Positions 49,932-59,122 of a DNA stretch of 64,000 nt are shown here, piece by piece; within the stretch, counting starts at the first letter, position 1; each line of letters opens with the position of its first letter. The notes beneath the pieces are model-generated. The model saw nothing but the letters and a program-made list of their open reading frames with translations. It was not told the origin of the DNA and searched no databases. Both the position numbers and the translations under genes were made by a program. The DNA is from JASBRS01 sp964496495 (GTDB lineage: Bacteria; Deinococcota; Deinococci; Deinococcales; Trueperaceae): NCBI GenBank assembly GCA_964496495.1, contig CAZBZU010000009.1, positions 15,515 to 79,514 on the forward strand, in the 5' to 3' direction.

Positions 49932-51578
49932 TCAGCCCCCGCGAAGCTCCTTGTAGGCGTTGATGAGCCCGTTGGTGGAGCTGTCGTGCGTCGTCACCGG
50001 CGCGTCGCCGTCCAGCTCCGGCAGCACCGCCCTGGCCAGCTGCTTGCCGAGCTCGACGCCCATCTGGTCGAAGCTGTCGATGTCCCAGATGACGCCCTGG
50101 GTGAAGATCTTGTGCTCGTACAAGGCGATCAGCTTCCCCAGGGTCTCGGGGGTGAGCTCCGTGAACAGGATGGAGTTGGTGGGCCGGTTGCCCTCGAAGC
50201 TCTTGGCGGCCGCGAGCAGATCGAGTCGGTCGCTGCTGACGCCCTCCTGCTGCAGCTCCGCGCGGGTCTCCTCGGGCGTTCGCCCGCGCATCAGGGCCTC
50301 GGTCTGGGCGACGTAGTTGGCGAGCAGGATGGCGTGGTGGCGGCCCACCGGATGATGGCTCCTGGCCGGCGCCAGGAAGTCCGCGGGGATGAGGCGGGTG
50401 CCCTGGTGGATGAGCTGGTAGAAGGCGTGCTGGCCGTTGGTGCCGGGCTGGCCCCAGACGATCGGGCCGGTGTCGTACGCGACCCGCTGCCCCGACCGCG
50501 TGGTGCTCTTGCCGTTCGACTCCATGTCGCCCTGCTGGAAGTAGGCCGGGAAGAACTCCAGGGTCTCGTCGTAGGGAAGGATGGCGTGCGTCTCGGCGCC
50601 GAAGAAGTTGTCGTACCAGACGCCCAGCAGGCCCATCACCACGGGGATGTTGCGCTCCAGCGGCGCGCTGCGGAAGTGCTCGTCGGCAGCGAAGGCGCCC
50701 GCCAGCAGCCTCTCGAAGTTGTCGAAGCCGACGTAGAGCGCGATCGACAGGCCGATCGCGGACCACAGCGAGTAGCGCCCCCCGACCCAGTCCCAGAACT
50801 CGAACATGTTCTCGGGGTCGATGCCGAAGCCCTCCACGCCCTCGCGGTTGGTCGACAGGGCCGCGAAGTGCCTGGCCACCGCGCTCTCGTCGCCGGCGGC
50901 CCGCAGCAGCCAGTCGCGAGCGGTGTGGGCGTTGGTCATGGTCTCCTGGGTGGTGAAGGTCTTGGACGCCACCAGGAACAGGGTCGACGCGGGCCGCACC
51001 CGCTGCAGCACCTCCGCCATGTTGGTGCCGTCGACGTTGGACACGAAGTGGACGTGCATGCCGTTTACGGCGTAGGGCGTGAGCGCGCGGGTGGCCATCC
51101 GCGGGCCCAGGTGCGAGCCGCCGATGCCGATGTTCACCACGTCGGTGATGCGCTCGCCGGTATGCCCGCGCCAGTCGCCGCCGTGGACCGCTTCGCAGAA
51201 GCGCCGCATCTTGGCGAGCACGGCGTCGACCTGCGGCATGACGTCCTCGCCGTCGACCCGGATGGGCCGGCCCGAGCGGTTGCGCAGCGCCACGTGCAGC
51301 ACCGCGCGGCCCTCGGTGACGTTGATCTTCTCGCCGGAGAACATGGCGTCCCGTACCTGCTCGACGCCGGCCTGGCGGGCGAGGTCGAGCAGCAGGGACA
51401 TGGTCTCCTCGGTGATGCGGTTCTTGGAGTAGTCGAAGAGGATGTCGTCCAGGCGCAGGTGGAAGCGGGTGAAGCGCTGCGGATCGCGCGAGAACAGCTC
51501 GCGCATGTGCAGGTCCTTCACGGCGCGGTGGTGCTCCTGCAGCCTCGTCCAAGCGTGCGAGTCGGTGACAGCTGGCAT
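49932..51578 (-). CDS. pgi: Glucose-6-phosphate isomerase
   Basis: This codes for 548 residues, the long (E. coli-like) form of PGI. VNIGIGGSHLGPRMATRAL near residue 150 binds the phosphate. VASKTFTTQETMTNA near 205, GGRYSLWSAIGLSIAL near 265 (PROSITE-type signature), the catalytic Glu region in FQQGDMESNGKS and GQHAFYQLIHQG with the ring-opening His are all present, as is the Lys in WDIDSFDQMGVELGK. It interconverts glucose 6-phosphate and fructose 6-phosphate. AAGGAGG lies 10 bases before the ATG at 51578. Confidence 0.97.
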   Translation of the reverse strand: MPAVTDSHAWTRLQEHHRAVKDLHMRELFSRDPQRFTRFHLRLDDILFDYSKNRITEETMSLLLDLARQAGVEQVRDAMFSGEKINVTEGRAVLHVALRNRSGRPIRVDGEDVMPQVDAVLAKMRRFCEAVHGGDWRGHTGERITDVVNIGIGGSHLGPRMATRALTPYAVNGMHVHFVSNVDGTNMAEVLQRVRPASTLFLVASKTFTTQETMTNAHTARDWLLRAAGDESAVARHFAALSTNREGVEGFGIDPENMFEFWDWVGGRYSLWSAIGLSIALYVGFDNFERLLAGAFAADEHFRSAPLERNIPVVMGLLGVWYDNFFGAETHAILPYDETLEFFPAYFQQGDMESNGKSTTRSGQRVAYDTGPIVWGQPGTNGQHAFYQLIHQGTRLIPADFLAPARSHHPVGRHHAILLANYVAQTEALMRGRTPEETRAELQQEGVSSDRLDLLAAAKSFEGNRPTNSILFTELTPETLGKLIALYEHKIFTQGVIWDIDSFDQMGVELGKQLARAVLPELDGDAPVTTHDSSTNGLINAYKELRGG

Positions 51579-51691
51579 CAGCGGGAGCCTCCTTGCCACG
51601 AGGGTATCGGGCGGCAGGGGCGAGACTCCGTGTCACAGAGGACCAATGCCGATGCGCGTGTGCGGTTAGGGTCGGCCTGGGAGGACCTGCC

Positions 51692-52660
51692 ATGCAAGCG
51701 ATCCAGGTGACGGCATGCGGCGGCCCGGAACGGCTCGAGATGCGCACCCTCGACGACCCGGTGCCGCGCGCCGGCGAGACGCTGGTGCGCGTCGCCGCGG
51801 CCGGCGTCAACTACCTCGACGTATACCAGCGCCAGGGGCACTACCGGGTGGACCTGCCGTTCGTGCCCGGCTCGGAGGCGGCCGGGGAGGTGGTCGCGGT
51901 CGGCGACGGCGTGGAGGGCGTGGCGGTCGGCGACGTGGTGGCCTACAACGGTGCGCTTGGCGCCTACGCCGAGCTGCAGCGGGTTCCCGCCAGGCTGCTG
52001 GTGAGGCTGCCGCAGGGCGTCACGGCCAAGCAGGCGGCCGCCGCCATGCTCCAGGGAATGACCGCCCACTACCTCAGCCACGACGCCTTCCCGCTCGCCG
52101 CGGGCCAGGTGTGCCTGGTGCATGCCGCGGCGGGCGGCACGGGCCTGCTGCTCACGCAGATGGCCCGGCGCCGAGGCGCCCGGGTGATCGGCACCGCCTC
52201 CACCGAGGAGAAGGCAGCGCGTGCCCGCGCCGCGGGCGCCGACGAGGTGATCCGCTACGACCAGGTCGACTTCGTGGAGGAGGCGCTCTCCCTCACCGGC
52301 GGCGAAGGTGTCGACGTGGTCTACGACGGGGTGGGGCGCGCCACGTTCGAGCGCGGTCTGCGCGCCTTGAAGCCCCGCGGCTGCATGGTGCTCTTCGGCG
52401 CGGCCTCCGGGCCGGTCGAGGCATTCGATCCGTCGCTGCTGGTGCGCCACGGCTCGCTGTCCCTCATCCGGCCCAGCCTGCAGCACTACGTGGCGCGCCG
52501 CGAGGAGCTCGAGCGCCGCGCCGGCGAGGTGCTGAGCTGGGTCGCCGACGGTGAGCTGCAGCTGCGCATAGACTCGGAGTGGCCCCTGGCCGAGGCCGCC
52601 GACGCGCACCGGCGGCTGGAGAGCCGGGCGTCGTCCGGCAAGCTGCTGCTGATCCCCTGA
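51692..52660 (+). CDS. Quinone oxidoreductase (zeta-crystallin type)
   Basis: This codes for 322 residues. VNYLDVYQRQGHYRVDLPFV and PGSEAAGEVVAVGDGV at the N-terminus, QGMTAHYLSHDAFPL near 121 and HAAAGGTGLLLTQMARRRGA (NADPH-binding loop) are signatures of QOR-type medium-chain reductases without zinc. It reduces quinones with NADPH in the cytoplasm. GGGAGG precedes the ATG at 51692. It is divergent from pgi. Confidence 0.94.
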   Translation: MQAIQVTACGGPERLEMRTLDDPVPRAGETLVRVAAAGVNYLDVYQRQGHYRVDLPFVPGSEAAGEVVAVGDGVEGVAVGDVVAYNGALGAYAELQRVPARLLVRLPQGVTAKQAAAAMLQGMTAHYLSHDAFPLAAGQVCLVHAAAGGTGLLLTQMARRRGARVIGTASTEEKAARARAAGADEVIRYDQVDFVEEALSLTGGEGVDVVYDGVGRATFERGLRALKPRGCMVLFGAASGPVEAFDPSLLVRHGSLSLIRPSLQHYVARREELERRAGEVLSWVADGELQLRIDSEWPLAEAADAHRRLESRASSGKLLLIP

Positions 52661-52705
52661 GGGCCCGCGCGCGCGGCGCGCGCCCTCGGCCCTAGGAGGC
52701 CCCGC

Positions 52706-53326
52706 GTGCCCGACACCATCCGTGCCCTCTTCACCGACATCGGCGGCGTCCTGCTGACCAACGGCTGGGACCGCCAGGCCCGCAAGCGCGCGGCCGAGAC
52801 CTTCGACCTCGACCTCGAGGAGCTCAACGAGCGCCACCACCTGACCTACGACACCTACGAGTCCGGCAAGCTGTCGCTCGAGGAGTACCTGCGGCGAGTG
52901 GTGTTCTACCGCAGCCGCTCGTTCACCGAGGGCGACTTCCGCGAGTTCATGCGGGCGCAGTCGCGCCCCTTCGAGGACGTCATCGCCTTCGAGCGCAGCC
53001 TCAAGCAGCACCACGGGCTGCAGATCGTGGCGGTCAGCAACGAGGGGCGCGAGCTGAGCGAGTTCCGGACCCGCAACTTCGGGCTGCAGCAGGTCATCGA
53101 CATCTTCGTGTGCTCCGGCTTCGTGCACGTGCGCAAGCCCGACGCGGACATGTTCCGGATCGCGCTGGACATGGCGCAGGTCGACCGCGAGGAGGTCGTC
53201 TACCTCGACGACCGCCCCATGTTCGTCGAGGTGGCCCGGGGCCTGGGCCTCCACGGGGTCGTCCACAGCGACCTGGAGACCACCCGCAAGACGCTGGCGG
53301 GGCTGGGGCTGGGGCTACCGGATTGA
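52706..53326 (+). CDS. HAD-superfamily hydrolase
   Basis: This codes for 206 residues. FTDIGGVLLTNGWD is HAD motif I (D-x-G/x-G), IVAVSNEGRELSEF motif II (Ser), VRKPDADMF the motif III Lys and VVYLDDRPMFVEVARGLG motif IV with two Asp. In motif I the second Asp of D-x-D is replaced by Gly, as in many HAD-IA members that act as haloacid dehalogenase-like or inactive enzymes. It starts at a GTG at 52706 with TAGGAGG before it, 45 bases after the quinone oxidoreductase gene, and probably shares its transcript. Confidence 0.88.
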   Translation: MPDTIRALFTDIGGVLLTNGWDRQARKRAAETFDLDLEELNERHHLTYDTYESGKLSLEEYLRRVVFYRSRSFTEGDFREFMRAQSRPFEDVIAFERSLKQHHGLQIVAVSNEGRELSEFRTRNFGLQQVIDIFVCSGFVHVRKPDADMFRIALDMAQVDREEVVYLDDRPMFVEVARGLGLHGVVHSDLETTRKTLAGLGLGLPD

Positions 53327-53379
53327 CGCGGCTGCGAGCGGCCGCACATCGTCACCGGCATGCCCGGCCAAGGCGGCAG

Positions 53380-54825
53380 CTAGCTCAGCCGGTAGCTGTC
53401 GAGCGCCTGCTCGTAGGCCAGCGCCCGTGCCAGGGCGCGGGCGTCCTCGTCGTCCATCAAGCCGCGCAACGTCTGCCCCGCGAGCCAGTTGGCCACCACG
53501 CGGCGCCACACCTCGTGGCGGGCGGGGATGCTGGCGAAGGCGCGGGTGTCGTCGTTGAAGCCCGCCAGGTTGTAGGCGCCCGCCGTCTCCAGCACGGCAT
53601 CCAGGTAGCGTTCCATGCCCTTGACGCTGTCGAAGAACCACCACGGCGCGCCCAGCCGCAACGCCGGGTAGTGCCCGGCCATGGGCGCCAGCTCACGGCT
53701 GTAGCTCGACTCGTCCAGGGTGAAGACCACCAGGCGGTAGCGCGGGTCGTTGCCGTAGGCATCGAGGAGCGGCCGCAGGGCGCGGGTCCAGGTCGTGGCC
53801 ACGGGAATGTCGGCACCCTTGTCGAGGCCGAAGCGCTCGAACACCGCCCGGTTGTGGTTGCGCAGGCTGCCGACGTGGAGCTGCATGACCAGCCCGTCCT
53901 CGGAGCTCATGCGCGCCATCTCGAAGAGCATGTGGGCGGTGAAGCGCGGCGCGTCGCCGGCGGCGGAGTTGCCGGCGAGGGCGCGCGCGAAGATGGCGCC
54001 GACCTCCGCCGGCGAGAGCGGGGCCACGTCGGCGGTGAGGGCGGCGTGGTCGGTGGCGGTGGCGCCCAGCGCCTTGAAGTGGGCGCGGCGCTGCTCGATC
54101 GCGGCAAGGTAGCTGGCGTAGTCGGTGACGTCGATGCCGGAGACGCGTGCCAGGGTCTCGAGGTTGGCACGCCAGCCGTCGGCGTCCAGGTTGAGCACCG
54201 CGTCGGGACGGAAGGTGGGGCGCACCCGGGTGAAGCCGCTGTCGCGCATCGCCTGGTGATGCTCCAGGGTGTCGGTGGCGGCGTCGGTGGTGGCGAGGGT
54301 GTGGATGTTGAAGCGCTCGAACAGCGCCCTGGGCCGGTACTCGGGTAGCCGCAAGCGCGTCTCGATGACGTCGTAGATCTCGTCGGCGTTCTCGGCGCGG
54401 AGCTTCTCGTCGACGCCGAAGAGCCGCTCCAGCTCGAGGGTCAGCCACAGGCCGGTGGGGGTGCCGCGGAAGAGCTGGAAGTGCTGGGCGAAGCGCCGCC
54501 AGATGGCACGCGGATCCTGCTCCACGGGCGTGCCGTCGCGGCTGGGCACGCCCACGTCCTCCATCGGCAGCCCCTGGCTGTAGAGCATGCGGAAGACGTA
54601 GTGGTCGGGGATGATGAAGAGCTGCGCCGGGTCGGGCAGCGGCGCGTCCTCGGCCAGCATGCGCGGGTCGACGTGGCCGTGCGGCGAGACGAGCGGCAGG
54701 CTCTCGATCTCGGCGTAGAGCTCGCGCGCCAGCGCGCGCGTGCTCGGCTCGGGGCTGAAGCAACGGTCGGCGCCGCGATCGGTGGTGCGACCGGCATCTG
54801 CACCGGCGGTGGGTGGTGTGCTCAT
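53380..54825 (-). CDS. uxaC: Uronate isomerase (glucuronate/galacturonate isomerase)
   Basis: This codes for 481 residues. LVSPHGHVDPRMLAED near residue 47 is the metal-binding His-x-His. FERFNIHTLATTDAATDTLEHHQ near 165, WTRALRPLLDAYGNDPRYRLVVFTLDES near 345 and LGAPWWFFDSVKGMERYLD near 390 are landmarks of the UxaC barrel. It converts D-glucuronate to D-fructuronate and D-galacturonate to D-tagaturonate in the cytoplasm. Its ATG overlaps the gluconokinase stop as ATGA, and it is the last gene of the six-gene hexuronate operon. The first 20 residues are a low-complexity extension. Confidence 0.95.
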   Translation of the reverse strand: MSTPPTAGADAGRTTDRGADRCFSPEPSTRALARELYAEIESLPLVSPHGHVDPRMLAEDAPLPDPAQLFIIPDHYVFRMLYSQGLPMEDVGVPSRDGTPVEQDPRAIWRRFAQHFQLFRGTPTGLWLTLELERLFGVDEKLRAENADEIYDVIETRLRLPEYRPRALFERFNIHTLATTDAATDTLEHHQAMRDSGFTRVRPTFRPDAVLNLDADGWRANLETLARVSGIDVTDYASYLAAIEQRRAHFKALGATATDHAALTADVAPLSPAEVGAIFARALAGNSAAGDAPRFTAHMLFEMARMSSEDGLVMQLHVGSLRNHNRAVFERFGLDKGADIPVATTWTRALRPLLDAYGNDPRYRLVVFTLDESSYSRELAPMAGHYPALRLGAPWWFFDSVKGMERYLDAVLETAGAYNLAGFNDDTRAFASIPARHEVWRRVVANWLAGQTLRGLMDDEDARALARALAYEQALDSYRLS

Positions 54826-55463
54826 GCGCTCTCCTCCTCGTCGGACTGGGGCGTGGCCGGCGCTCTCCCCACCCCGCGCGCGGCCAGCCCCGCCAGCGCC
54901 TGGCGGATGGCCGCGGAGACGCTGCTCGTCACGTCGACGGTGACGGCGTCCTGCGGTTCCTCCAGGTCGCGGAACTGGCTGCGTAGCATGTCCGCCTTCA
55001 TGTAGTGCCCCTGGCGACGCTGCATGCGCGCCAGGATGGTCTGGTAGTCGCCCTTCAGGTAGACGAAGGTGACGCGCGGGGCGGGCCCGCTCGTGGCGGC
55101 CGGCTGTCTCGGCGTGGCGCCGCCGGCGCCGCTCATCAGCGCCGCGGCGTCGGTGGTGCCGTCCAACACCCGGCGGTAGCCGGCCTTGAGGGCCGAGCAG
55201 GCGATCACCAGGGAGCGCCCCCCGCGGGCTCTGGCCTCGATGAGGTGGCGCAGCGCCGCCAGCCAGGGAACGCGGTCGTCGTCGTCCAGGGGGACGCCGG
55301 CCCGCATCTTGGCGATGTTGGCATCGGGGTGGTAGTCGTCGGCGTCGGCGTAATCGAAGCCCAGCTTGCGCGCGACCCGCCGGCCGATGGTGGTCTTGCC
55401 GGAGCCGGAGACCCCCATCACCACCACCGCTTCGGCGGGGCGCGCGTCGCCCGTCGCGGCCAC
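54822..55463 (-). CDS. gntK: Gluconokinase (GntK type)
   Basis: This codes for 213 residues. VVVMGVSGSGKTTIGRRVA near residue 15 is the P-loop. FDYADADDYHPDANIAKMRAG, PLDDDDRVPWLAAL and VIACSALKAGYRRVL are the gluconate-binding landmarks of GntK, and FVYLKGDYQTILARMQRRQGHY the lid. It phosphorylates D-gluconate to 6-phosphogluconate. An insertion of about 25 Ala/Gly/Thr-rich residues interrupts the fold near residue 115. The GTG at 55463 is 2 bases after the stop of the upstream larA-like gene. Its presence inside a hexuronate operon implies that gluconate is made there. Confidence 0.92.
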   Translation of the reverse strand: MAATGDARPAEAVVVMGVSGSGKTTIGRRVARKLGFDYADADDYHPDANIAKMRAGVPLDDDDRVPWLAALRHLIEARARGGRSLVIACSALKAGYRRVLDGTTDAAALMSGAGGATPRQPAATSGPAPRVTFVYLKGDYQTILARMQRRQGHYMKADMLRSQFRDLEEPQDAVTVDVTSSVSAAIRQALAGLAARGVGRAPATPQSDEEESA

Positions 55464-55465
55464 GC

Positions 55466-56743
55466 CTACCCCTGCCTCAGCCGATAGAGGTGCTCGCCGG
55501 CGTTCTCGACCAGCAGCCGGCCGTCCGCCTCGCGGTCGCGCCACTCCTCGGGGTCGAGGCTGGCGGGGTCGCGGTAGCCGAGGTTCACCTCGCGGCACAC
55601 CGCCTCGGGGATGCCGGTGGCGAGCGTCACCTGGATGCGCGGAGACTCGATGCCGAACTCGTAGCGGCCCCCGCCCTTGACGTGGGTGGCGTGCGCGAGG
55701 ATGGCCCAGGGCAGGTCGCGGAAGCGATCCCACTGGGCGGTGAAGTAGTCACGAACGTGGTAGCCGACCCTGCGGATGAGGTTCCCGTGCACGGTGCTGA
55801 TCTCCTTCAGCTCCGGCGCGTAGATGATCACCTCGCCGCCGTCGGCCACCACCGGCTCGGTCTTGTACATCGCCTTGGCGGCCGTCCACAGCTCGTCGTA
55901 CATCGGCGACGGCATGGACAGCACGCTGTCGAAGGCGCGGTCCTTCCATATGATGTTGAGCTCGGCCGACAGGTCGGCGGCCGCCTCCCAGGCGCGGACG
56001 TGGTCGCCGACGTAGAGCCCGTGCAGGGTCTTCCCCTCCATCACCAGCGCCGCCAGCGTCAGCGGCCGCTCGGCGGTGACGAACTCCGCCGCCCGGTGCA
56101 GCACGCGCCGCACGGCGGTGTCCTTGACCCCGATGGTGGCGTGGCTGGTCGCCAGGGCGCCGAGCCAATGCGTGTTGTCGATGATGTCGGGGCCGGCGAT
56201 GCCGGGGAAGAGGTACTTGGCGCCGCCGGAGAAGCCCGCCACCTCGTGCGGGAACACCGGCCCCAGGATGAGCAGGTGGTCGTAGTCGCGGATCAGGCGG
56301 TTGAGCCGGACCGGGGTGGCCCGCGTGACGAGGCCGCCGGTGAGGGCGTCCATCTCCGCCTCGTCGATGGTGCCGAGCTCGGTGAGGGTGGCGTCGTCCT
56401 GCCAGGCGTGGTTGAAGACCCGGCTGCTGGGGGTGCGGCGCTGGCGCTCGGCTTCGTCCATCCCGACCAGCCGCGCGATGGCGCTGGGGCTCATCGGCGG
56501 GTGCGTGCCCAGCGCGATGAGGTAGTCGAGCGCGCTGACGCGCTCCCCGAGAAGCTCGTAGAGCAGCCGGTGGAAGAGCGCGATGGGGGCGCTGCGGGTG
56601 GCGTCGGGGATGATGACCAGAAGGCGGCGACCGTCGAGCTCGAGCGGCCCCAGCCCCTCCGCGAGGATCTCCCGCGCCTGCGCCTCGCCGAGCGGCACGC
56701 CGGCCGCGCCGTCGCCCACGAAGCCGCCGGGGATGGCGGTCAC
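55466..56743 (-). CDS. LarA-family nickel-pincer racemase/epimerase, predicted sugar-acid C2 epimerase
   Basis: This codes for 425 residues of the LarA (DUF2088) family. The residues used by lactate racemase seem to be present: Arg50 in PDATRSAP, His81 in ALGTHPPMS, His166 in FPHEVAGFSGGAKYLFPG, Lys176 (the Lys that carries the nickel-pincer nucleotide) and His192 in DNTHWLG. LarA enzymes invert the alpha-hydroxy carbon of 2-hydroxy acids. In this operon it lies between fructuronate reductase and gluconokinase, so I predict D-mannonate to D-gluconate epimerisation. It needs LarB/C/E for its cofactor; these are not in the window. The start is the GTG at 56743, GGAGG before it, 37 bases after the SDR stop. 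Confidence 0.85.
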   Translation of the reverse strand: MTAIPGGFVGDGAAGVPLGEAQAREILAEGLGPLELDGRRLLVIIPDATRSAPIALFHRLLYELLGERVSALDYLIALGTHPPMSPSAIARLVGMDEAERQRRTPSSRVFNHAWQDDATLTELGTIDEAEMDALTGGLVTRATPVRLNRLIRDYDHLLILGPVFPHEVAGFSGGAKYLFPGIAGPDIIDNTHWLGALATSHATIGVKDTAVRRVLHRAAEFVTAERPLTLAALVMEGKTLHGLYVGDHVRAWEAAADLSAELNIIWKDRAFDSVLSMPSPMYDELWTAAKAMYKTEPVVADGGEVIIYAPELKEISTVHGNLIRRVGYHVRDYFTAQWDRFRDLPWAILAHATHVKGGGRYEFGIESPRIQVTLATGIPEAVCREVNLGYRDPASLDPEEWRDREADGRLLVENAGEHLYRLRQG

Positions 56744-56780
56744 GAGCTCCGCCTCCTGCGGGGAGCGCGGACCGCCCGCG

Positions 56781-57623
56781 TCATACCCCGCCGAAGGCCG
56801 AGAAGCCGCCGTCGACCGGCACCACCGCGCCGGTGACGAAGGTGCTGCCCGGGTCGACCAGCCATAGCAGCGTGCTGGCCAGGTCGCGGGCGTCACCCAG
56901 GCGGCCCATGGGGGTGTGGGCCACCACGGTGGCGCCGCGCGGGGTGAGCTCGCCCGACTCGGCATCCACCATCAGGTACTGGTTCTGCTGGGTGAGGAAG
57001 AAGCCCGGCGCCAGCGCGTTGACGCGGATGCCGGCGCCGTACTCCTGGGCGAGGTGGACGGCCAGCCAGCGGGTGAAGTTGTTGACCGCCGCCTTGGCCG
57101 CGGCGTAGCCGACCACCCGCGTGAGCGGGCGCTCGGAGGCCATCGAGGAGACGTTGACGATGACGCCCTCGCCGCGCTCGGTCATGTCGCGGCCGAAGGC
57201 CTGGCAGGCCTGCAGGGTGCCCATCAGGTTGAGCTCCACCACGCGCTTGAGCGCCGCCGGGTCGAGGTCGAAGAAGCTGCGCTCGCCGCTGGCGGTCGCC
57301 TGCGGGTCGTTGCCGCCGGCTCCGTTCACCAGGATGTCCACCGGCCCGTACAGCTCGTGGACTCGCTCCCGGGCGCTCGCCAGCGACGTTGGGTCCATGA
57401 CGTCGCAGGGCACCGCCTGCGCCTCGTCGCCGCGTTCGCGGATGCGCACCGCCACCGCCTCGGCGGTGTCGAGGTGGCGGCCCATCACCGCCACCCGGGC
57501 GCCGGCGCCCGCCAGCGTCTCCGCCAAAGCCGAGCCCAGCCCGCCGCTGCCGCCCGTCACCACCGCCACGCGGCCCTCCAGGCGGCGGTCGGCACGGCCC
57601 GCCGCGACGGGACGCGCGCTCAT
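56781..57623 (-). CDS. SDR-family fructuronate reductase (D-mannonate oxidoreductase)
   Basis: This codes for 280 residues. VAVVTGGSGGLGSALAETL is the cofactor loop, and the catalytic Ser, Tyr and Lys are in IVNVSSMAS and YAAAKAA. The stretch LAPGFFLTQQNQYL, followed by GELTPRG and HTPMGRLGD, and the C-terminus GAVVPVDGGFSAFGGV are characteristic of the SDR D-mannonate oxidoreductases (YjmF-like). It reduces D-fructuronate to D-mannonate with NAD(P)H. Its ATG overlaps the uxaE stop as ATGA. The 840-base frame extension upstream is a shadow of uxaE. Confidence 0.88.
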   Translation of the reverse strand: MSARPVAAGRADRRLEGRVAVVTGGSGGLGSALAETLAGAGARVAVMGRHLDTAEAVAVRIRERGDEAQAVPCDVMDPTSLASARERVHELYGPVDILVNGAGGNDPQATASGERSFFDLDPAALKRVVELNLMGTLQACQAFGRDMTERGEGVIVNVSSMASERPLTRVVGYAAAKAAVNNFTRWLAVHLAQEYGAGIRVNALAPGFFLTQQNQYLMVDAESGELTPRGATVVAHTPMGRLGDARDLASTLLWLVDPGSTFVTGAVVPVDGGFSAFGGV

Positions 57624-59122
57624 CGCGCTGCCTCCGCGAAGGGCGCCACGTGCTTGACGAAGTGCGCCTCCAGGGCGGCGTAGTGCTCCTCCTCGTGGGC
57701 GATCAGCATCGCCCGGACGGGCTCGCCGTAGGCCTCCAGCACCGAGCCGAAGGTCACGTGCAACACCTGGCGGGCATCGAAGGCGCTCACCAGCTCGGGC
57801 AGGTCGGCGTCGGTGAGGTCGCGGTCCTCGGGGACGCGCTCGAGCCTTGCGGAGATGTGGTAGCTCGCTTTGTCGGTGGGGTAACGCACGCGGGCGAAGG
57901 CCAGGATCTCGCGGAACAGTGCGGGCGACACGCCGGCCACCACCCGCAGCGCCTCCAGGTAGCTGGTGCCGGCGGTCTTGAGGTGCGCCAGCCCGCCGGT
58001 GGCGGCGGTGAAGGGCCCGTAGACGGAGAACTTGTCGGAGCCGGAGTGGAGGCTCAGCTTGTAGGGCCCGAGGGCGCGCGCGATTTGGGCGTGGCGCTCG
58101 AGCTCCCCGGCCAGCGCGTCCACGTCGCCGATGTAGTCGACGCCCTTCTCGAAGCGGCCCGGAAAGCGCGGCGCCAAGCTTACCCAGGTGACGCCCAGGC
58201 GGCTCAGCTCGAGCGCCACGAAGGCGTGCTCGGCGGGGGTGGTGGGGCTGTCGGTCTCGTCGACGGACACCTCGAAGTCGAAGGCGTCCAGGCGCGAGGC
58301 GAGGTGGCGGTAGAGCGTCGCCACGTGCGCCAGCGCCGCCCCGTACTTGGCTGCTGCGCGCCACACCTGCTCGCGCGTCAGGCTCAGCGTCTCGCTCTCC
58401 AGCTCGACGACGCGGTCCACGTACGCCCTCTCCAGCTCCGCGCGGGTGGTGCCCAGCACTTCCCAGGGCAGCGCGTCGAGTCGCTCGGAGAGGTCCGCCT
58501 CCCCCAGGCCGGCGGCGTCGTCGTCGACGTGCTCGCCGGGGTCGATGGTGAAGAAGGAGAAGCCGGCGTCGACGGTTGCGTCGACGTCCGCCACGGTCTT
58601 GAGGTGGTCGGCGTCGGCGCCCAGGGGGCCGCGCCAGCCGGCCTCGAAGGCGCCCCAGGTGGCGTCGGCGAGCACCTCGGTGGGGCTCCTGCGGGTGCGC
58701 GTCATCTCACGGATCGATTGCTGCGCAAAGATGGGGGCCACCACGCCTCCGGCTGCCCCGGCTGCGCCCAGCGAGCGCGCGTGGCCGGGGGTGGCGATGC
58801 CCAGGCGGTCGCCGAAGCCGGCGGAGGTGGCGAGCCCCAGGGGGCGCGGCGCCAGATCGGGGACGACCTCGCGCAGCACGCGGGCGTTGGCGTCGGTGAG
58901 CGGGCAGCGTACCAACGTCATGCCCTCGGCGGCGCCGCCGGGCACGCCCTCGAAGCGCTCGAGCAGGTCCGAGCCGGGCTCGGCGGCGAGCAGCAGGCGC
59001 TTACCGAAGGGCCCGCGCTCGAGCGCCAGCACGGCGCCGTCCACGTCGCTGCGGGAGGCGGGGTAGAGGGTGGCGCCGGGGCTGGCCAGTCGGTCGATCG
59101 AGAGGGCGGCGGGTCGGGTCAT
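57620..59122 (-). CDS. uxaE: Tagaturonate/fructuronate epimerase UxaE
   Basis: This codes for 500 residues. LGLATSAGFGDRLGIATPGH near residue 95, FEVSVDETDSPTTPAEHAFVA near 285, PGRFEKGVDYIGDVDAL and GPYKLSLHSGSDKFSVYGPF near 350, and HLKTAGTSYLEALRV are hallmarks of the UxaE family described first from Thermotoga. It interconverts D-tagaturonate and D-fructuronate, which lets the galacturonate branch join the glucuronate branch. AGGAGGT precedes the ATG, which overlaps the lacI stop as ATGA. With UxaC it makes UxaB and UxaA unnecessary. Confidence 0.92.
   Translation of the reverse strand: MTRPAALSIDRLASPGATLYPASRSDVDGAVLALERGPFGKRLLLAAEPGSDLLERFEGVPGGAAEGMTLVRCPLTDANARVLREVVPDLAPRPLGLATSAGFGDRLGIATPGHARSLGAAGAAGGVVAPIFAQQSIREMTRTRRSPTEVLADATWGAFEAGWRGPLGADADHLKTVADVDATVDAGFSFFTIDPGEHVDDDAAGLGEADLSERLDALPWEVLGTTRAELERAYVDRVVELESETLSLTREQVWRAAAKYGAALAHVATLYRHLASRLDAFDFEVSVDETDSPTTPAEHAFVALELSRLGVTWVSLAPRFPGRFEKGVDYIGDVDALAGELERHAQIARALGPYKLSLHSGSDKFSVYGPFTAATGGLAHLKTAGTSYLEALRVVAGVSPALFREILAFARVRYPTDKASYHISARLERVPEDRDLTDADLPELVSAFDARQVLHVTFGSVLEAYGEPVRAMLIAHEEEHYAALEAHFVKHVAPFAEAAR

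Noticed and set aside
56781..58364. A 527-residue version of the fructuronate reductase
   Set aside because: The extra 247 residues are an out-of-frame reading of uxaE. The ATG at 57623, overlapping the uxaE stop, starts a complete SDR.
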